64,000 bases of DNA, from contig JBBART010000001.1 in NCBI GenBank assembly GCA_040399685.1, positions 124,001-188,000 on the forward strand, in the 5' to 3' direction. The notes under the pieces are model-generated. The model was not told where the DNA came from. It saw nothing but the letters and a program-made list of their open reading frames with translations, and did no database searches. The stretch is from CAIQQQ01 sp040399685. GTDB taxonomy: Bacteria; Pseudomonadota; Alphaproteobacteria; Acetobacterales; Acetobacteraceae. The translations under genes and the position numbers were made by a program. Positions 1 to 10,152 of the stretch are shown here, one piece after another; within the stretch, counting starts at the first letter, position 1, and every line of letters starts with the position of its first letter.

Positions 1-1103
1 AACGTGGCCACCGAGCAGCAGGAGTTGGAACACGCCGTCACCCGCTCCGGCACCGCCTGGGCGAGGGCGCCGAGAATGAGGTCGGCCACGCGCTGGCAGG
101 TCTGCACCCGCCCGTTCACCGCCGCCGGATGCGCGCAGTTCAGCACGCTGCCGGCCCGTGCGGTGATGGTCAGCGGACGGGCTAGGCCGGAGTTGGGCAG
201 AATGGTCGGATCGACAACGGATTTGACCACGTAATAGGCCGTGGCCAGCAGCGCCGTGTAGGTCATGTTCAACCCGGCGCGCAGTTGGTCGGGTGCTTCG
301 AAATGCAAGGACATACTGTCGCCCTTGATCGTTACCTCCACCGACAATGGCAGGTTCTCGGTGATCTCGGGGCTGTCGAACACGTCGTTGAACCGCCAGG
401 TGCCGTCTGGCATTGCGGCGATGCCGGCGCGCATCTTGCGTTCGGCGTAGTCGAGCAGGCGTTCGCCGGCGGTGAGCACCGTCATCGTGCCGTATTTCGC
501 GCACAGCGCCTGGAAGCGCCGGACGCCCACGCGGTTGGCGGCCATCTGGGCGCGCAGGTCCGACAGGCGTTCACGCGGCACCTGGCAGTTCAGCAGGATC
601 AGGTCCTGGATGTCCTTTTGCAGTACGCCTTCGCGGTAGAGACGCACCGGCGGGATGCGCAGGCCTTCCTGGTAGATATGGGCGTGGCCGCGATCGGCGA
701 AGTCGGAGTGATGCGCAAGGTTGACGGTCCAGGCAGCGATCTTGCCGTCCACGAAGATCGGCTCGGCCAGCACGATGTCCGGCAGATGGGTGCCGCCGCC
801 GGCATAGGCGTCGTTGCCCACGAACACGTCACCGGGCCGCATGTCCTCGACCGGATGCAGCTTCATGATGTGCGGGATGATGCCGATGAACGAGCCGAGA
901 TGGATCGGGATGTGCTCGGCCTGGCAGAGCGTGAAGCCGGCGGCGTTGAACAGCGCCGTCGAACAGTCCCGCCGCTCCTTGATGTTGGTGGAGTAGGAGG
1001 CGCGGATCAGCGCCTCGCCCGTCTCCTCGACGATCGAGGACAGGGATGCGCCGATAACCTCAACGGTGATCGGATCGAGAACCGGTGCGAGAACGTCGTT
1101 CAT
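1..1103 (-). CDS. hyuB: Hydantoinase/oxoprolinase subunit B (partial, C-terminus outside window)
   Basis: About 367 codons of the N-terminal part are present and the gene runs off the left edge. The translation begins MNDVLAPVLDPITVEVIGAS and continues with the HyuB-type stretches RASYSTNIKERRDCS, PGDVFVGNDAYAGGGTH and NLAHHSDFADRG. This family forms the B subunit of ATP-dependent N-methylhydantoinase or 5-oxoprolinase and works with HyuA to open cyclic amide rings in the cytoplasm. The ATG overlaps the hyuA stop codon in an ATGA arrangement, so the two are translationally coupled. The exact substrate (5-oxoproline, hydantoin or N-methylhydantoin) cannot be told from sequence. Confidence 0.9.
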   Translation of the reverse strand, partial: MNDVLAPVLDPITVEVIGASLSSIVEETGEALIRASYSTNIKERRDCSTALFNAAGFTLCQAEHIPIHLGSFIGIIPHIMKLHPVEDMRPGDVFVGNDAYAGGGTHLPDIVLAEPIFVDGKIAAWTVNLAHHSDFADRGHAHIYQEGLRIPPVRLYREGVLQKDIQDLILLNCQVPRERLSDLRAQMAANRVGVRRFQALCAKYGTMTVLTAGERLLDYAERKMRAGIAAMPDGTWRFNDVFDSPEITENLPLSVEVTIKGDSMSLHFEAPDQLRAGLNMTYTALLATAYYVVKSVVDPTILPNSGLARPLTITARAGSVLNCAHPAAVNGRVQTCQRVADLILGALAQAVPERVTACSNSCCSVAT

Positions 1104-3172
1104 GCCACCACCTCCATGATGAGATTGAGATAGGCGTCCACGCGCGCCTCCATGCCCGGCAGCACCACCGTGGTGGTGTCCATCTGCTCGACGATGGCGG
1201 GGCCGGTGAAGAAATTGCCCGGCTTGAGAAGATCGCGGCTGTAGATCGGCGTCTCCATGAAATCCCCCGCCTCTGGGAACCACACCTTGCGCGAGCCGAT
1301 GATGGCGGCGGACGCATCTGGCGCCTCCATCGGATAGGCGCGCAGTTCCGCCTTGCGCACCACGCCGGTGGCTTCGAGGCGCAACGTGACGAGTTGCACC
1401 GCCTCGCCCTCGGCGACGAAGCCGTAACGTTGGCGGTGGGCCTCGGCAAAATCGACCGCCAGGCCGTCGAGGACGGAAGGCGTTACGTCGCCGTCCGGCA
1501 CGGTGACGGCGAGTTCGTAGTTCTGGCCGGCGTAGCGCATGTCGGCGGTGCGCGTCAGGCGCTGCTTGTCGGCCGGGATTTCCTCATGCGCGAACCACGC
1601 CTCGGCCCGCTCGGTCAGCACCGCAAACGCCGCCGATACGTCCGGCGCGGAGGACGCCGCCAATGGCATCAGCCGCGTGGCTGCAAAATCAGCGCGGAGA
1701 TCGGTCAGCAGCAGGCCCATGGCGCACAGGATGCCCGGGTTGCGCGGCACCAGAACGCGCTTCATGTCCAGCTCACGCGCCAGTCGCGCCGCATGCAACG
1801 GGCCGGCGCCGCCGAAGGCCATCAATGTGTAGTCACGCGGATCATGGCCGCGCTGGATGGAAATGACGCGAATGGCGCGGGCCATGTTGGCGGTGACGAC
1901 GGAGATGATGCCCTGCGCCGTCTCCATCACGCCAAGCCCAAGCTGGGTTGCGAGGCGGCCGATGGAGTCCTTGGCCAGATCCTGCCGCACGGCCATGCGG
2001 CCGCCGAGCAGGTATTCCGGGTTCAACGTTTGCAACACCACGTTGGCGTCAGTTGTCGCCGGCTCCGTGCTGCCGCGATTGTAGCAGACCGGTCCCGGAT
2101 CGGCGCCGCAGGAGCGTGGGCCGACCTTCAGCAGTCCACCGGCATCGACGAAGGCGATCGAACCGCCGCCGGCGCCGACCGTATGGATGTCGAGCATCGG
2201 CGCCTTGATCGGGTAGCCGTGCACCACGGCTTCGGACGTCATCTTGCAGATGCCGCCTTGCAACAGGGCCACGTCGGTCGAGGTGCCGCCCATGTCGAAG
2301 GTGATGAGATCCGGAAATCCGGCCAGTGCGCCGATCGCCTGGGCACCGACCACGCCGGTGGACGGACCCGACAGCACGGTGCGCACCGGCATGTCCGCAG
2401 CTGCCGAAAAGCCGATCACGCCGCCGTTGGACTGCGTGAGATGCGGCGTTGCGGTCATGCCCAGCGCCTCAAGGCGCGGCGTGAGGCGGTTGATGTAGCT
2501 GCGCATCACCGGGCCGAGATAGGCGTTCAGCACCACGGTGGACAGCCGCTCGTATTCGCGGAATTCCGGGGCGATGTCGTGGCCGGCGCTGATGAACGCG
2601 TCCGGATGCTCCTCATGCAGGATCTCCACCGCGCGCTTCTCGTGCTCAGGGCGGATGAAGCCGTAGAGGAACGAGACGGCAATCGCCTTCACGCCGGCTT
2701 CCTTCAGGGCCTTGCCGGCGCGGCGCACCGCGTCCTCATCCAGCGCCGTCTCGATCGTGCCGTCATGGCGCACGCGCTCGGGCACCTCGTGGCGCAAATC
2801 ACGCGCCACGAGCGTGGGGGGTTTGTCTGCCTGCATGTCGTAGAGATCCGGGCGCTTCTGGCGGCCGATCTCCAGCATGTCGCGGAACCCGTCGGTGGTG
2901 ACGAGGCCGGTCTTGACGCCGCGATGCTGGATCAGCGCGTTGGTGGCAACCGTGGTGCCGTGGCCGAAATAGGCGACGGCGGCGGCCGGATTGTCCCCGG
3001 CGTCGGGCACCACCAGGCGCATGCCTTCCTCGACCCCCTGGGCGATTCCGCGGGACGGATCATCAGGCGTCGATGACACCTTCCAGACCTCGATCCGACC
3101 ATCGGTCTCGTTGAAAAGACAGACATCCGTGAAGGTGCCGCCGGAGTCCACGCCAACGCGCCATTGCGCCAT
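1100..3172 (-). CDS. hyuA: Hydantoinase/oxoprolinase subunit A
   Basis: This 690-residue protein starts MAQWRVGVDSGGTFTDVCLF. The DSGGTFTDV loop is the phosphate-binding motif of the ASKHA-type fold at the N-terminus of HyuA/5-oxoprolinase proteins. A second ATPase segment, DLITFDMGGTSTDVALL, lies near residue 290. Length matches the family. It hydrolyses ATP to activate the cyclic amide and acts with HyuB, whose start overlaps its stop by 4 bases. I chose the ATG at 3172 over an upstream in-frame TTG. The gene is divergent from an IclR-family regulator, the likely control gene. Substrate assignment is inference. Confidence 0.92.
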   Translation of the reverse strand: MAQWRVGVDSGGTFTDVCLFNETDGRIEVWKVSSTPDDPSRGIAQGVEEGMRLVVPDAGDNPAAAVAYFGHGTTVATNALIQHRGVKTGLVTTDGFRDMLEIGRQKRPDLYDMQADKPPTLVARDLRHEVPERVRHDGTIETALDEDAVRRAGKALKEAGVKAIAVSFLYGFIRPEHEKRAVEILHEEHPDAFISAGHDIAPEFREYERLSTVVLNAYLGPVMRSYINRLTPRLEALGMTATPHLTQSNGGVIGFSAAADMPVRTVLSGPSTGVVGAQAIGALAGFPDLITFDMGGTSTDVALLQGGICKMTSEAVVHGYPIKAPMLDIHTVGAGGGSIAFVDAGGLLKVGPRSCGADPGPVCYNRGSTEPATTDANVVLQTLNPEYLLGGRMAVRQDLAKDSIGRLATQLGLGVMETAQGIISVVTANMARAIRVISIQRGHDPRDYTLMAFGGAGPLHAARLARELDMKRVLVPRNPGILCAMGLLLTDLRADFAATRLMPLAASSAPDVSAAFAVLTERAEAWFAHEEIPADKQRLTRTADMRYAGQNYELAVTVPDGDVTPSVLDGLAVDFAEAHRQRYGFVAEGEAVQLVTLRLEATGVVRKAELRAYPMEAPDASAAIIGSRKVWFPEAGDFMETPIYSRDLLKPGNFFTGPAIVEQMDTTTVVLPGMEARVDAYLNLIMEVVA

Positions 3173-3273
3173 GCCCAACGTCTCTCTTCAAATTTCGCAT
3201 TGCTGCTTCGGGCGCGAGCTTCTCACCGAAATTTAAAGGCTGGCAATTGCATATTTTCATTATTTGGCCATAA

Positions 3274-3292
3274 ATACGAAGCGCTTCCGTAT
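3274..3292. promoter_or_regulatory. Candidate IclR operator in the hyuA/iclR divergent gap
   Basis: The 153-bp gap between hyuA and the iclR-type gene contains a quasi-palindrome, ATACGAAGCGCTTCCGTAT, whose centre GAAGCGCTTC (3278-3287) is a perfect 10-bp dyad. It lies 34 bp before the regulator start and about 100 bp before hyuA. IclR-family proteins bind short dyads in such divergent gaps, so autoregulation plus control of hyuAB is plausible. Binding itself is inference. Confidence 0.4.
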
Positions 3293-3325
3293 GTTGGAAG
3301 TTTTTAGAAAACGGCTGGGTTTGTA

Positions 3326-4135
3326 ATGCTAAAAATGGAACTTTTACCCGAAGCCAGCGGCGCTCTGCAGCGTGCCATTCTGCTGTTGCGAAAGCTCGGC
3401 GATGCTGGCCCCCACGGGCTGCGCCTGACAGCGCTGGCCGAAGCCGCCGGCATGCCGCGCCCGAGCGTTCACCGGGTCGTGCGCACGCTGGTGGATGAGC
3501 GCCTCGTCGCTTACGATGTGGGCCGCAAAACCTATACGCTGGGTTTGGATCTGTTCATGCTCGCCGCCCGCGCCGGCAACGCGATGGGGTTGCGCGACAT
3601 CTGCCGCCCGCATCTGCTGCGGCTGACGGCCTCGCTCGGCGAGACGCTGTTTGTGCTGCTGCGCTCGGATTACGACGCCGTCTGTATTGAACGCAGCGCT
3701 GGCCCGCTGCCCATCCGCGCGTTGACAGATATCGGCGGCCGCGTGCCGCTCGGCCTGGGCCAGGGTGCGACATCGATTTTGGCTTTCCTGCCGCCAGCCG
3801 ATCAGGATGAGATCATCCGCCACAACATTCCGCGCCTGACGCCGATCGGGCTGGACGAGGCCTCACTGCGGGCCTGGCTCGCGACCATCCGCCGTACCGG
3901 CTATGCCGAGGGCACCACGGGGGTGAACCCCGGCATGGCGGGGCTTGCCGTGCCCATTCTGGGCCATGACGGCAACGCGGTGGCCTGCCTCAGCATCGGC
4001 AGCACCACCGACCGGCTGACGCCTGAACGCAACCCGGTGCTGGCCGGGATCATGCGGCAGGCGGCCGCCGAGATCGCGGCCCGGCTCAACCCATTCGATC
4101 CGGCGCTCCGCCGCGCAGGGGCAGCGATGGAATAG
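3326..4135 (+). CDS. IclR family transcriptional regulator
   Basis: This 269-residue protein has an N-terminal winged helix-turn-helix (about residues 12-75), with LRLTALAEAAGMPRPSVHRVVRTLVDERLVAYD. A C-terminal IclR effector domain follows, recognisable from DIGGRVPLGLGQGATSILAFLPP and the GYAEGTTGVNPGMAGLAVPIL stretch. Such regulators sense small organic acids or ring-opened products and control neighbouring catabolic genes. The gene is transcribed divergently from hyuAB, so regulation of cyclic-amide hydrolysis is the simplest reading. It converges on the outer-membrane efflux gene downstream. Confidence 0.92.
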   Translation: MLKMELLPEASGALQRAILLLRKLGDAGPHGLRLTALAEAAGMPRPSVHRVVRTLVDERLVAYDVGRKTYTLGLDLFMLAARAGNAMGLRDICRPHLLRLTASLGETLFVLLRSDYDAVCIERSAGPLPIRALTDIGGRVPLGLGQGATSILAFLPPADQDEIIRHNIPRLTPIGLDEASLRAWLATIRRTGYAEGTTGVNPGMAGLAVPILGHDGNAVACLSIGSTTDRLTPERNPVLAGIMRQAAAEIAARLNPFDPALRRAGAAME

Positions 4136-4202
4136 CCGCATTTCAGCAATCCTATCCATCGGCACCGTCTCAAAGGGAGCAACGATTGGACGCGGCGCCT
4201 TT

Positions 4203-5687
4203 TTACCCCGCGACGGCCTGGCGCTCTGTCCACCCGCCGCCGAGCGCCTTGTAGAGGGTGATCAGATTGGCCAGTTGAGCCTGCTTCAGCGTGATCAGGT
4301 TCTGCTGTGCTGCGTAAAGCTGCCGTTGTGAGTCCAGCAGCGGCAGAAAGGTGTCCACACCGGCGCGAAACCGCAGGTCGGACAGCCGGTAGGCATCCGC
4401 GTAGGCGCCCACCAGGGATTGCTGGGCGCTGATCTGGTCCAGATACGTGCCCCGCGCTGCCAATCCGTCGGAGACTTCGCGGAATGCGATCTGGATCGTC
4501 TTCTCATATTGCGCGATGCTGATGTTCTTCTGGATCTTCGCCAGATCAAGGTTCCCCTGGTTCTGACCGGCCGTGAAGATGGGGATGGTGATCTGTGGCG
4601 CAAAGCTCCAGGTGGTGGCGCCGCCGGTGAACAATGTTCCCAGGTTGCCGCTTTGCAAACCGCCCGATGCCGTCAGCGAGATGCTCGGAAAGAACGCGGC
4701 CCGGGCCGCACCGATATTGGCGTTTGCCGCCTGCAGGTTGTGCTCGGCCGCCATCACATCTGGCCGGTTGGTCAAGAGATCTGACGGCAGGCCCGCCGGC
4801 AGCTCCGCCATCAGTTGCTGGTCATCGATCCCCCGGGGGCGCGGGAGATCCGCCGGCATTGGCTGGCCCAGAAGCAGCACCAGGGCGTTGGTGTCCTGTG
4901 CGTCCTGCCGGGTGTATTGCGCAAGGTTGACCCGCGCCGTCTCCACTGCCGTCAAGGCCTGCTTCAGCGCCAGTTCGGTGGTTGTGCCGCCCGTGAACGC
5001 CATGCGGGTGATGTCGTAGGACTTGGTCTGGCTGTCCAGCGTATCACGCGTGATCTGCAAAAGCGCACGGTCCGAGAGCACGGCCAGATAGGCGTTCGCC
5101 ACCTGCGCCACGAGGGTGATCTGCGAACTGCGCCGCGTTTCGGCATAGCCGAGATATTGCTCGAACGCCTGTTCTGACAGGCTGCGCACACGCCCGAACA
5201 AATCGAGTTCATAGGCGGTGAACCCGGCATTGAGGTTGTAGAGACGCGTTGTGCCGCCACGCTTGTTGCTCAACGCGGCCAGCCCTGCGCCTGCCCCGGA
5301 GTTGTTCTCGGGCAGGCCCGTTACTGTGCCGGCACCTGACAGGCCCAGTCTTGGAAACAGGTCGGACCGCTGCACCCGGTACTGGGCCTCTGCACCGGCC
5401 ACGTTGAGCGTGGCCACGCGCAGGTCGCGGTTGTTGCGCAGGGCGATCTCGATCAACGCCTGCAACTGCGGGTCGGTGAAGAAGTCCCGCCACCCGATCG
5501 CCTCCGCTGCCACCACGGGGTTGGCAGGGGACGCCACGGGGGCAGGGGGCGAGCGATAGGCGGGGCCGTCTGGCCAGGCTTCGGAGACGGGCAGGCCCGG
5601 CCGCAGGTAGTCAGGCACCAGCGAGCAGCCGGACAGCATGACGGCGCCGAGCAGGGAGGGGAGGAGGCGATTGCGCACGGTCTTCAC
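4203..5687 (-). CDS. RND efflux outer-membrane lipoprotein, NodT/OprM type
   Basis: This 494-residue protein begins with a lipoprotein signal, [21 protein letters not shown], with the lipobox LSGC. Two OEP repeats typical of TolC-like channels follow; for example [21 protein letters not shown] in the first and [19 protein letters not shown] in the second. It would form the outer-membrane channel of the tripartite pump encoded just upstream. The start is GTG and overlaps the pump stop codon by 4 bases (GTGA), indicating translational coupling. Unlike the other two pump genes, this reading frame is intact. Confidence 0.93.
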   Translation of the reverse strand: MKTVRNRLLPSLLGAVMLSGCSLVPDYLRPGLPVSEAWPDGPAYRSPPAPVASPANPVVAAEAIGWRDFFTDPQLQALIEIALRNNRDLRVATLNVAGAEAQYRVQRSDLFPRLGLSGAGTVTGLPENNSGAGAGLAALSNKRGGTTRLYNLNAGFTAYELDLFGRVRSLSEQAFEQYLGYAETRRSSQITLVAQVANAYLAVLSDRALLQITRDTLDSQTKSYDITRMAFTGGTTTELALKQALTAVETARVNLAQYTRQDAQDTNALVLLLGQPMPADLPRPRGIDDQQLMAELPAGLPSDLLTNRPDVMAAEHNLQAANANIGAARAAFFPSISLTASGGLQSGNLGTLFTGGATTWSFAPQITIPIFTAGQNQGNLDLAKIQKNISIAQYEKTIQIAFREVSDGLAARGTYLDQISAQQSLVGAYADAYRLSDLRFRAGVDTFLPLLDSQRQLYAAQQNLITLKQAQLANLITLYKALGGGWTERQAVAG

Positions 5688-8600
5688 TCTGCCGCTGCTG
5701 GTTGGGCTGGTGTTGGCATGTCGGTTTTTTCTTCTTTTTCGGTCATCCGCTTGATGCGGAACAGCCCCAGCACGGCCACGAAGAACACCGGCACGAAGAA
5801 GATCGCCAGGACTGTCGCCGACAGCATGCCGCCCACCACGCCGGTGCCGATGGCATTCTGTCCGCCGGAGCCGGCGCCGCTTGAGATGGCGAGGGGCAAC
5901 ACGCCGAGGATGAACGCCAGGGACGTCATCAAGATCGGCCGCAGCCGCTGGCTTGCCGCGTTGATGGCGGATTCAATCAGGCTCTCGCCTTTTTCAAAGT
6001 TCTCCTTGGCGAACTCCACGATCAGAATGGCGTTCTTTGCGGCCAGGCCGATCGTGGTCAGCAGCCCGACCTGGAAATAGACGTCGTTGGTCAGTCCGCG
6101 GAGGCTGGTGGCCAGCACGGCGCCGAACACGCCCAACGGCACCACGAGCAACACCGCGATGGGGATTGCCCAGCTTTCGTAGAGCGCTGCGAGGCACAAG
6201 AACACGACCACGAGCGACACAGCATACACCGTGGCGGCTTGTGAGCCCGATTTGCGCTCCTCGTACGAGAGTCCTGTCCAGTCATAGCCGATGCCGGCAG
6301 GCAACTTGGCGGCAAGCGCCTCCATGGCCGCCATCGCGGTGCCGGTGCTTTGCCCCGGCGCCGGTGAGCCGACAATCTCGATAGACGGCACGCCGTTGTA
6401 GCGTTCGAGCTTGGGGGAGCCGACGGTCCATGTGCCTTTGGCAAAGGCGCTGAACGGCACCATCTGGCCCGACGTGTTGCGCACAAACCAAGTGCCGAGA
6501 TCCTCCGGCAGCATGCGGCTCGGGGCGTCGCCCTGCAGATACACCCGCTTGACGCGACCACGGTCCAGGAAGTCGTTGACATAGGATGAGCCGTAGGCGG
6601 TCGAAAGCGTGGCGTTGATGCTGGCCAGGGTCAGCCCAAGGGCGCTGGCGCGCTCCTGGTCGATCGTGATCTTGTATTGCGGTTCGTCATCCAGCCCGTT
6701 CGGGCGCACAGCCATCATCGTTGGATCTTGCGCCGCCATTCCCAGCAACTGGTTTCGGGCCGCAAGCATGGCGGCGTGCCCCACATTGCCGCGGTCCAGC
6801 AATTCCATGTCGAACCCGGTTGCATTGCCAAGCTCCAGCACAGCGGGAGGCGCGAAGGCGAACACCATGGCGTCCTTGATGCCGGCGAAATGGCGCGTGG
6901 CGCGCGCCGCCAGCGCCTGCACCTTGTTTTCATCTCCAGGGCGCTGGGCCCAATCCTTGAGGCGGACAAAGGCGATGCCCGAATTCTGCCCGCGACCGCC
7001 GAAGCTGAAGCCGTTCACCGTCAGCACGCTGGCCACCAAGCCTGCTTCCTCGGTGTGAGAATAGGTGTTCACGTCCTCCAACACGGCTGCGGTTCGCCCG
7101 GACGCAGCCCCTGGCGGGGCTGATACCTGCACGAACATCACGCCCTGGTCTTCGTCGGGTAGAAATCCGGTTGGAATGCGCAGGTAAAGTGCTGCCATCA
7201 CGGCGGTGATCGCCAGGAACCCGAGCATGACAATGCGGGGCCGCTGCACCATGCGCCGCACGCCGCCGATATAGCGCCGGTTTCCCCGATCGAAGTTGCG
7301 GTTGAACCAGCCGAAAAAGCCGCGCTTTTCGGCATGGTCCTTGGCGGGGGCGCGTAGCAACGTGGCGCACAAGGCGGGGGTGAAAACCAACGCCACGACC
7401 ACGGACAGCGCCATGGACGTCACCATCGTGATGGAGAACTGTCGGTAGATAACGCCCGTCGAACCGCCAAAGAATGCCATCGGCAGCAGTACGGCGGACA
7501 GCACCAGGGCAATGCCCACCAGTGCGCCGGTGATCTGGTCCATGGATTTGCGCGTCGCCTGCTTGGGCGACAGATCCTCCTCGTCCATGATCCGCTCGAC
7601 ATTCTCGACCACCACGATCGCATCGTCCACCAGCAGGCCGATGGCCAGCACCATGCCGAACATGGTCAGGCTGTTGATCGAATATCCCGCCGCTAACAGC
7701 ACGCCGCAGGTGCCCAGCAGCACCACCGGCACGGCAAGGGTGGGCACCAGGGTGGCGCGGAAATTCTGCAGAAACAGATACATGATCAGGAACACAAGAA
7801 CGATGGCAATGCCCAGCGTCTTGGCCACTTCCTCGATCGACAGCTTCACAAACGGTGAGGTGTCATACGGATAAACCACGTCAACGCCAGGCGGCAGGTT
7901 CGGCCGCAAGCGTTCGATTGTGGCCTTCACGGCCGCCACCGTGGTCAGTGCATTGGCGCCGCTGGCCAGTTTTACCGCCAGAGCAGACGCGGGCATGTCG
8001 TCGATCCGTGCCGCCTAGCTATAGTTCTCACCACCAAGCTCGATGCGCGCCACGTCGCCCAGCACCACCTGCGCGCCGCTTGGCAGGACCCGCAGGAGGA
8101 TCTTGGCGAAGGCATCCGGCGATGACAGATAGGACGGCCCGATGATCGTGGCATTCAACTGCTGGCCGTCTCTGGCCGGCAGTCCACCCAGTTCACCTGC
8201 TGCCACCTGCACATTCTGCGCCTGGATGGCGCTGCTTACATCCGCCGGGGTCAAGGCATAGTTGTTGAGCTTGCCTGGATCGAGCCAGATTCGCATGGCG
8301 TATTGCGTGCCGAACAACTGGAAGTCACCCACCCCTGCCGTCCGGCTGACCGGGTCCTGGATGGTGGAGGCGATGAAGTCCGCGAGATCGACACCGGACA
8401 TCGCGCCATCGGTTGAAACCAGGCCCACCACCATCAGGAAGTTCTTGGTGGCCTTGGTCACGCGCAGCCCTTGTTGCTGCACAACGGCCGGCAACTGCGG
8501 CAGCGCCACCTGCACCTTGTTCTGCACCTGCACCTGGGCGATATCTGGATCGGTGCCCTGCTCAAAGCTGAGGGTAATGGTGACGCTGCCGTCCTTGCCG

Positions 8601-8845
8601 CTCTCAGACGAAAAATACAAAAGATTGTCGATGCCGCTGAGTTGCTGCTCAATGATCTGCACAACACTGCTTTGCACCGTCTCGGCCGACGCCCCTGGGT
8701 ATTTGACGCTGACCGAGATCGCCGGTGGGGCGATGGCGGGGTATTGGGCGATCGGCAGTGTCAACACCGCGATGCCGCCAACAAGCATCATGACGATGGC
8801 GATGACCCACGCGAAAACCGGGCGGTCGATAAAGAACCGTGACAT
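5684..8845 (-). pseudogene. RND (HAE1) multidrug efflux permease interrupted by an in-frame amber codon
   Basis: Two adjacent open stretches together make a full AcrB-type pump. Residues 1-276 (8845 down to 8018) start [20 protein letters not shown] and end [16 protein letters not shown] at 8017-8015 is followed in the same frame by AARIDD and then [19 protein letters not shown], continuing to 5684. Without the TAG the protein would be about 1053 residues, the normal family length. Proton-relay residues are retained: the Asp-Asp pair in [17 protein letters not shown] and the Lys in [13 protein letters not shown]. The break falls in the periplasmic porter domain. It may be a real nonsense mutation, a suppressed stop or a sequencing error. 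The internal ATG at 7996 has no good ribosome-binding site and lacks TM1, so a functional restart is unlikely. Confidence 0.85.
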
Positions 8846-8857
8846 CTGGTGCGCCTC

Positions 8858-10065
8858 TTATTTCGACGCTTGCTTGTCAGGTGCTGCCTGTGGAGGCGCG
8901 CCATCGTCCAGCACTGCGTCCTTGACCGACACCTTGATGCCCGGCTTCACCTTTTGCAGCCCGGCCACGATCACCCGGTCGCCGTCCTTCAGGCCGGACG
9001 TGACCAGCCATTTTGTGCCGACCGTGCGGTTGGTGGCCAATATGCGGCCTTCAACCGTGCCGTCCTGCGCCACGACAAGGGCCGTCGGTTCGCCGCGCTG
9101 GTTGTGCGTGACACCTTGCTGCGGCACCAGCAGGGCCTGCGCGCGCACACCTTCTTCCACCGCGGCGCGCACGAACATCCCCGGCAACAACAGCCCGGCG
9201 TCGTTGGGGAAGATGGCCCGCAGCGTGACGGACCCGGTGCCGGAATCAACGGTCACTTCGCTGAACTGCAGTCGCCCTGGCTGCTCGTAGGTGCTGCCGT
9301 CTTCCAGGATCAGCTGCACCGGCACGGCGTTTTCGCCGGCGGACTTCATTTGGCCGCTGGCCAGTTCGCGCTTCAGGGTCAGCACGGTGCTGCTCGGCTG
9401 CGTCACGTCCACATAAATCGGATTGAGTTGCGTCACGGTCACGAGCGCCGTGGTCTGGCTGGCGGTCAGCAACGCGCCTTCTGTCACGGACGAACGGCTG
9501 GTGCGGCCCGCGATGGGCGCTGTGACCCTGGTGTATTCCAGGTTGATGGCGGCCGTCTTGACGGCGGCGAGGCCTGAGGCGACGTCTGCCTGACTTTGCT
9601 GCAGGGTGGCCACCGCATTGTCCAGGTCTTGCCGGCTGACGGCGTTGGCCTGCACCAGCGGCCGGTATCGGTTGGTCGTCGCCTGTGCCGAGGTGACGCC
9701 GGCGCGGGCGCGGGCCAAGGTGGCATCGGCGCTGGCAAGGGCGGCCTGATAGGGGGCGGGGTCGATCTGGTAGAGCAACTGGCCGGCGGTGACTGTGTCA
9801 CCTTCGGCAAACAGGCGCTTCAGCAGCACGCCGCTCACCTGCGGCCTGACCTCTGCCACCCGGAAGGCGGCCGTGCGGCCGGGAAGTTCTGTGACAAGCG
9901 ATATTGGCCCGGCGCGGAGGGTGACGATGTCCACCTCGGGAGGGGGGGGGGGCTGGTGGCTGCTTGCGCCTTCTCGTCCTTGCATCCTGATAAAACGCTG
10001 GCCAAGGCACACCAAGCCATGAAGCCGGCGCGTGACGCCGCTGCATGACGTACTACTGAAGTCAT
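8858..10065 (-). CDS. RND efflux periplasmic adaptor lipoprotein, signal out of frame with body at a C11 tract
   Basis: The body is a membrane-fusion protein of the AcrA/MexA family: lipoyl and barrel segments run from PEVDIVTLRAGPISLV through LPGRTAAFRVAEVRPQVSG and GQLLYQIDPAPY, ending PPQAAPDKQASK. A good start exists at 10065, with AGGTGGG 8 bases upstream. It gives MTSVVRHAAASRAGF followed by the lipobox LASVLSGC and KDEKAQAATS. That signal peptide is in a different frame from the body. The two frames meet at an 11-C run on the coding strand; 12 or 9 Cs would join them. As written, translation from 10065 ends after about 76 residues. A body-frame GTG at 10078 gives an open frame but no signal. 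Phase variation, a fixed frameshift and a homopolymer sequencing error all remain possible. Confidence 0.82.
9942..9952. repeat. 11-bp G homopolymer (C11 on the coding strand) at a frame junction
   Basis: Eleven consecutive Gs lie on the plus strand inside the adaptor gene, just after the lipoprotein signal region. Changing the run by +1 or -2 would fuse the signal-peptide frame to the adaptor body. Such tracts are classical slipped-strand mutation sites and are also prone to base-calling errors. Confidence 0.9.
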
Positions 10066-10152
10066 CGTTATTACCCACCTGCTGCAGTGCACAACGAGTG
10101 GAGCATTGGATCGTTCCCAGTCTTTGTCTGGGAATTTCAGAAGGGCTCCACG

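Noticed and set aside
1085..3076. 663-codon open frame on the plus strand opposite hyuA
   Set aside because: It mirrors the hyuA codons, is rich in Arg, His, Gly and Ala with no domain, and is an antisense artefact of high GC third positions.
4186..4203. GGCGCC followed by TTTTT between iclR and the outer-membrane gene as a terminator
   Set aside because: The stem is only 6 bases within itself and not convincingly hairpin-forming.
7994..7996. Internal ATG as the start of an independent 770-residue pump gene
   Set aside because: The upstream 276 codons complete the pump in the same frame, and the ATG lacks a ribosome-binding site; the amber-interrupted single gene explains the data better.
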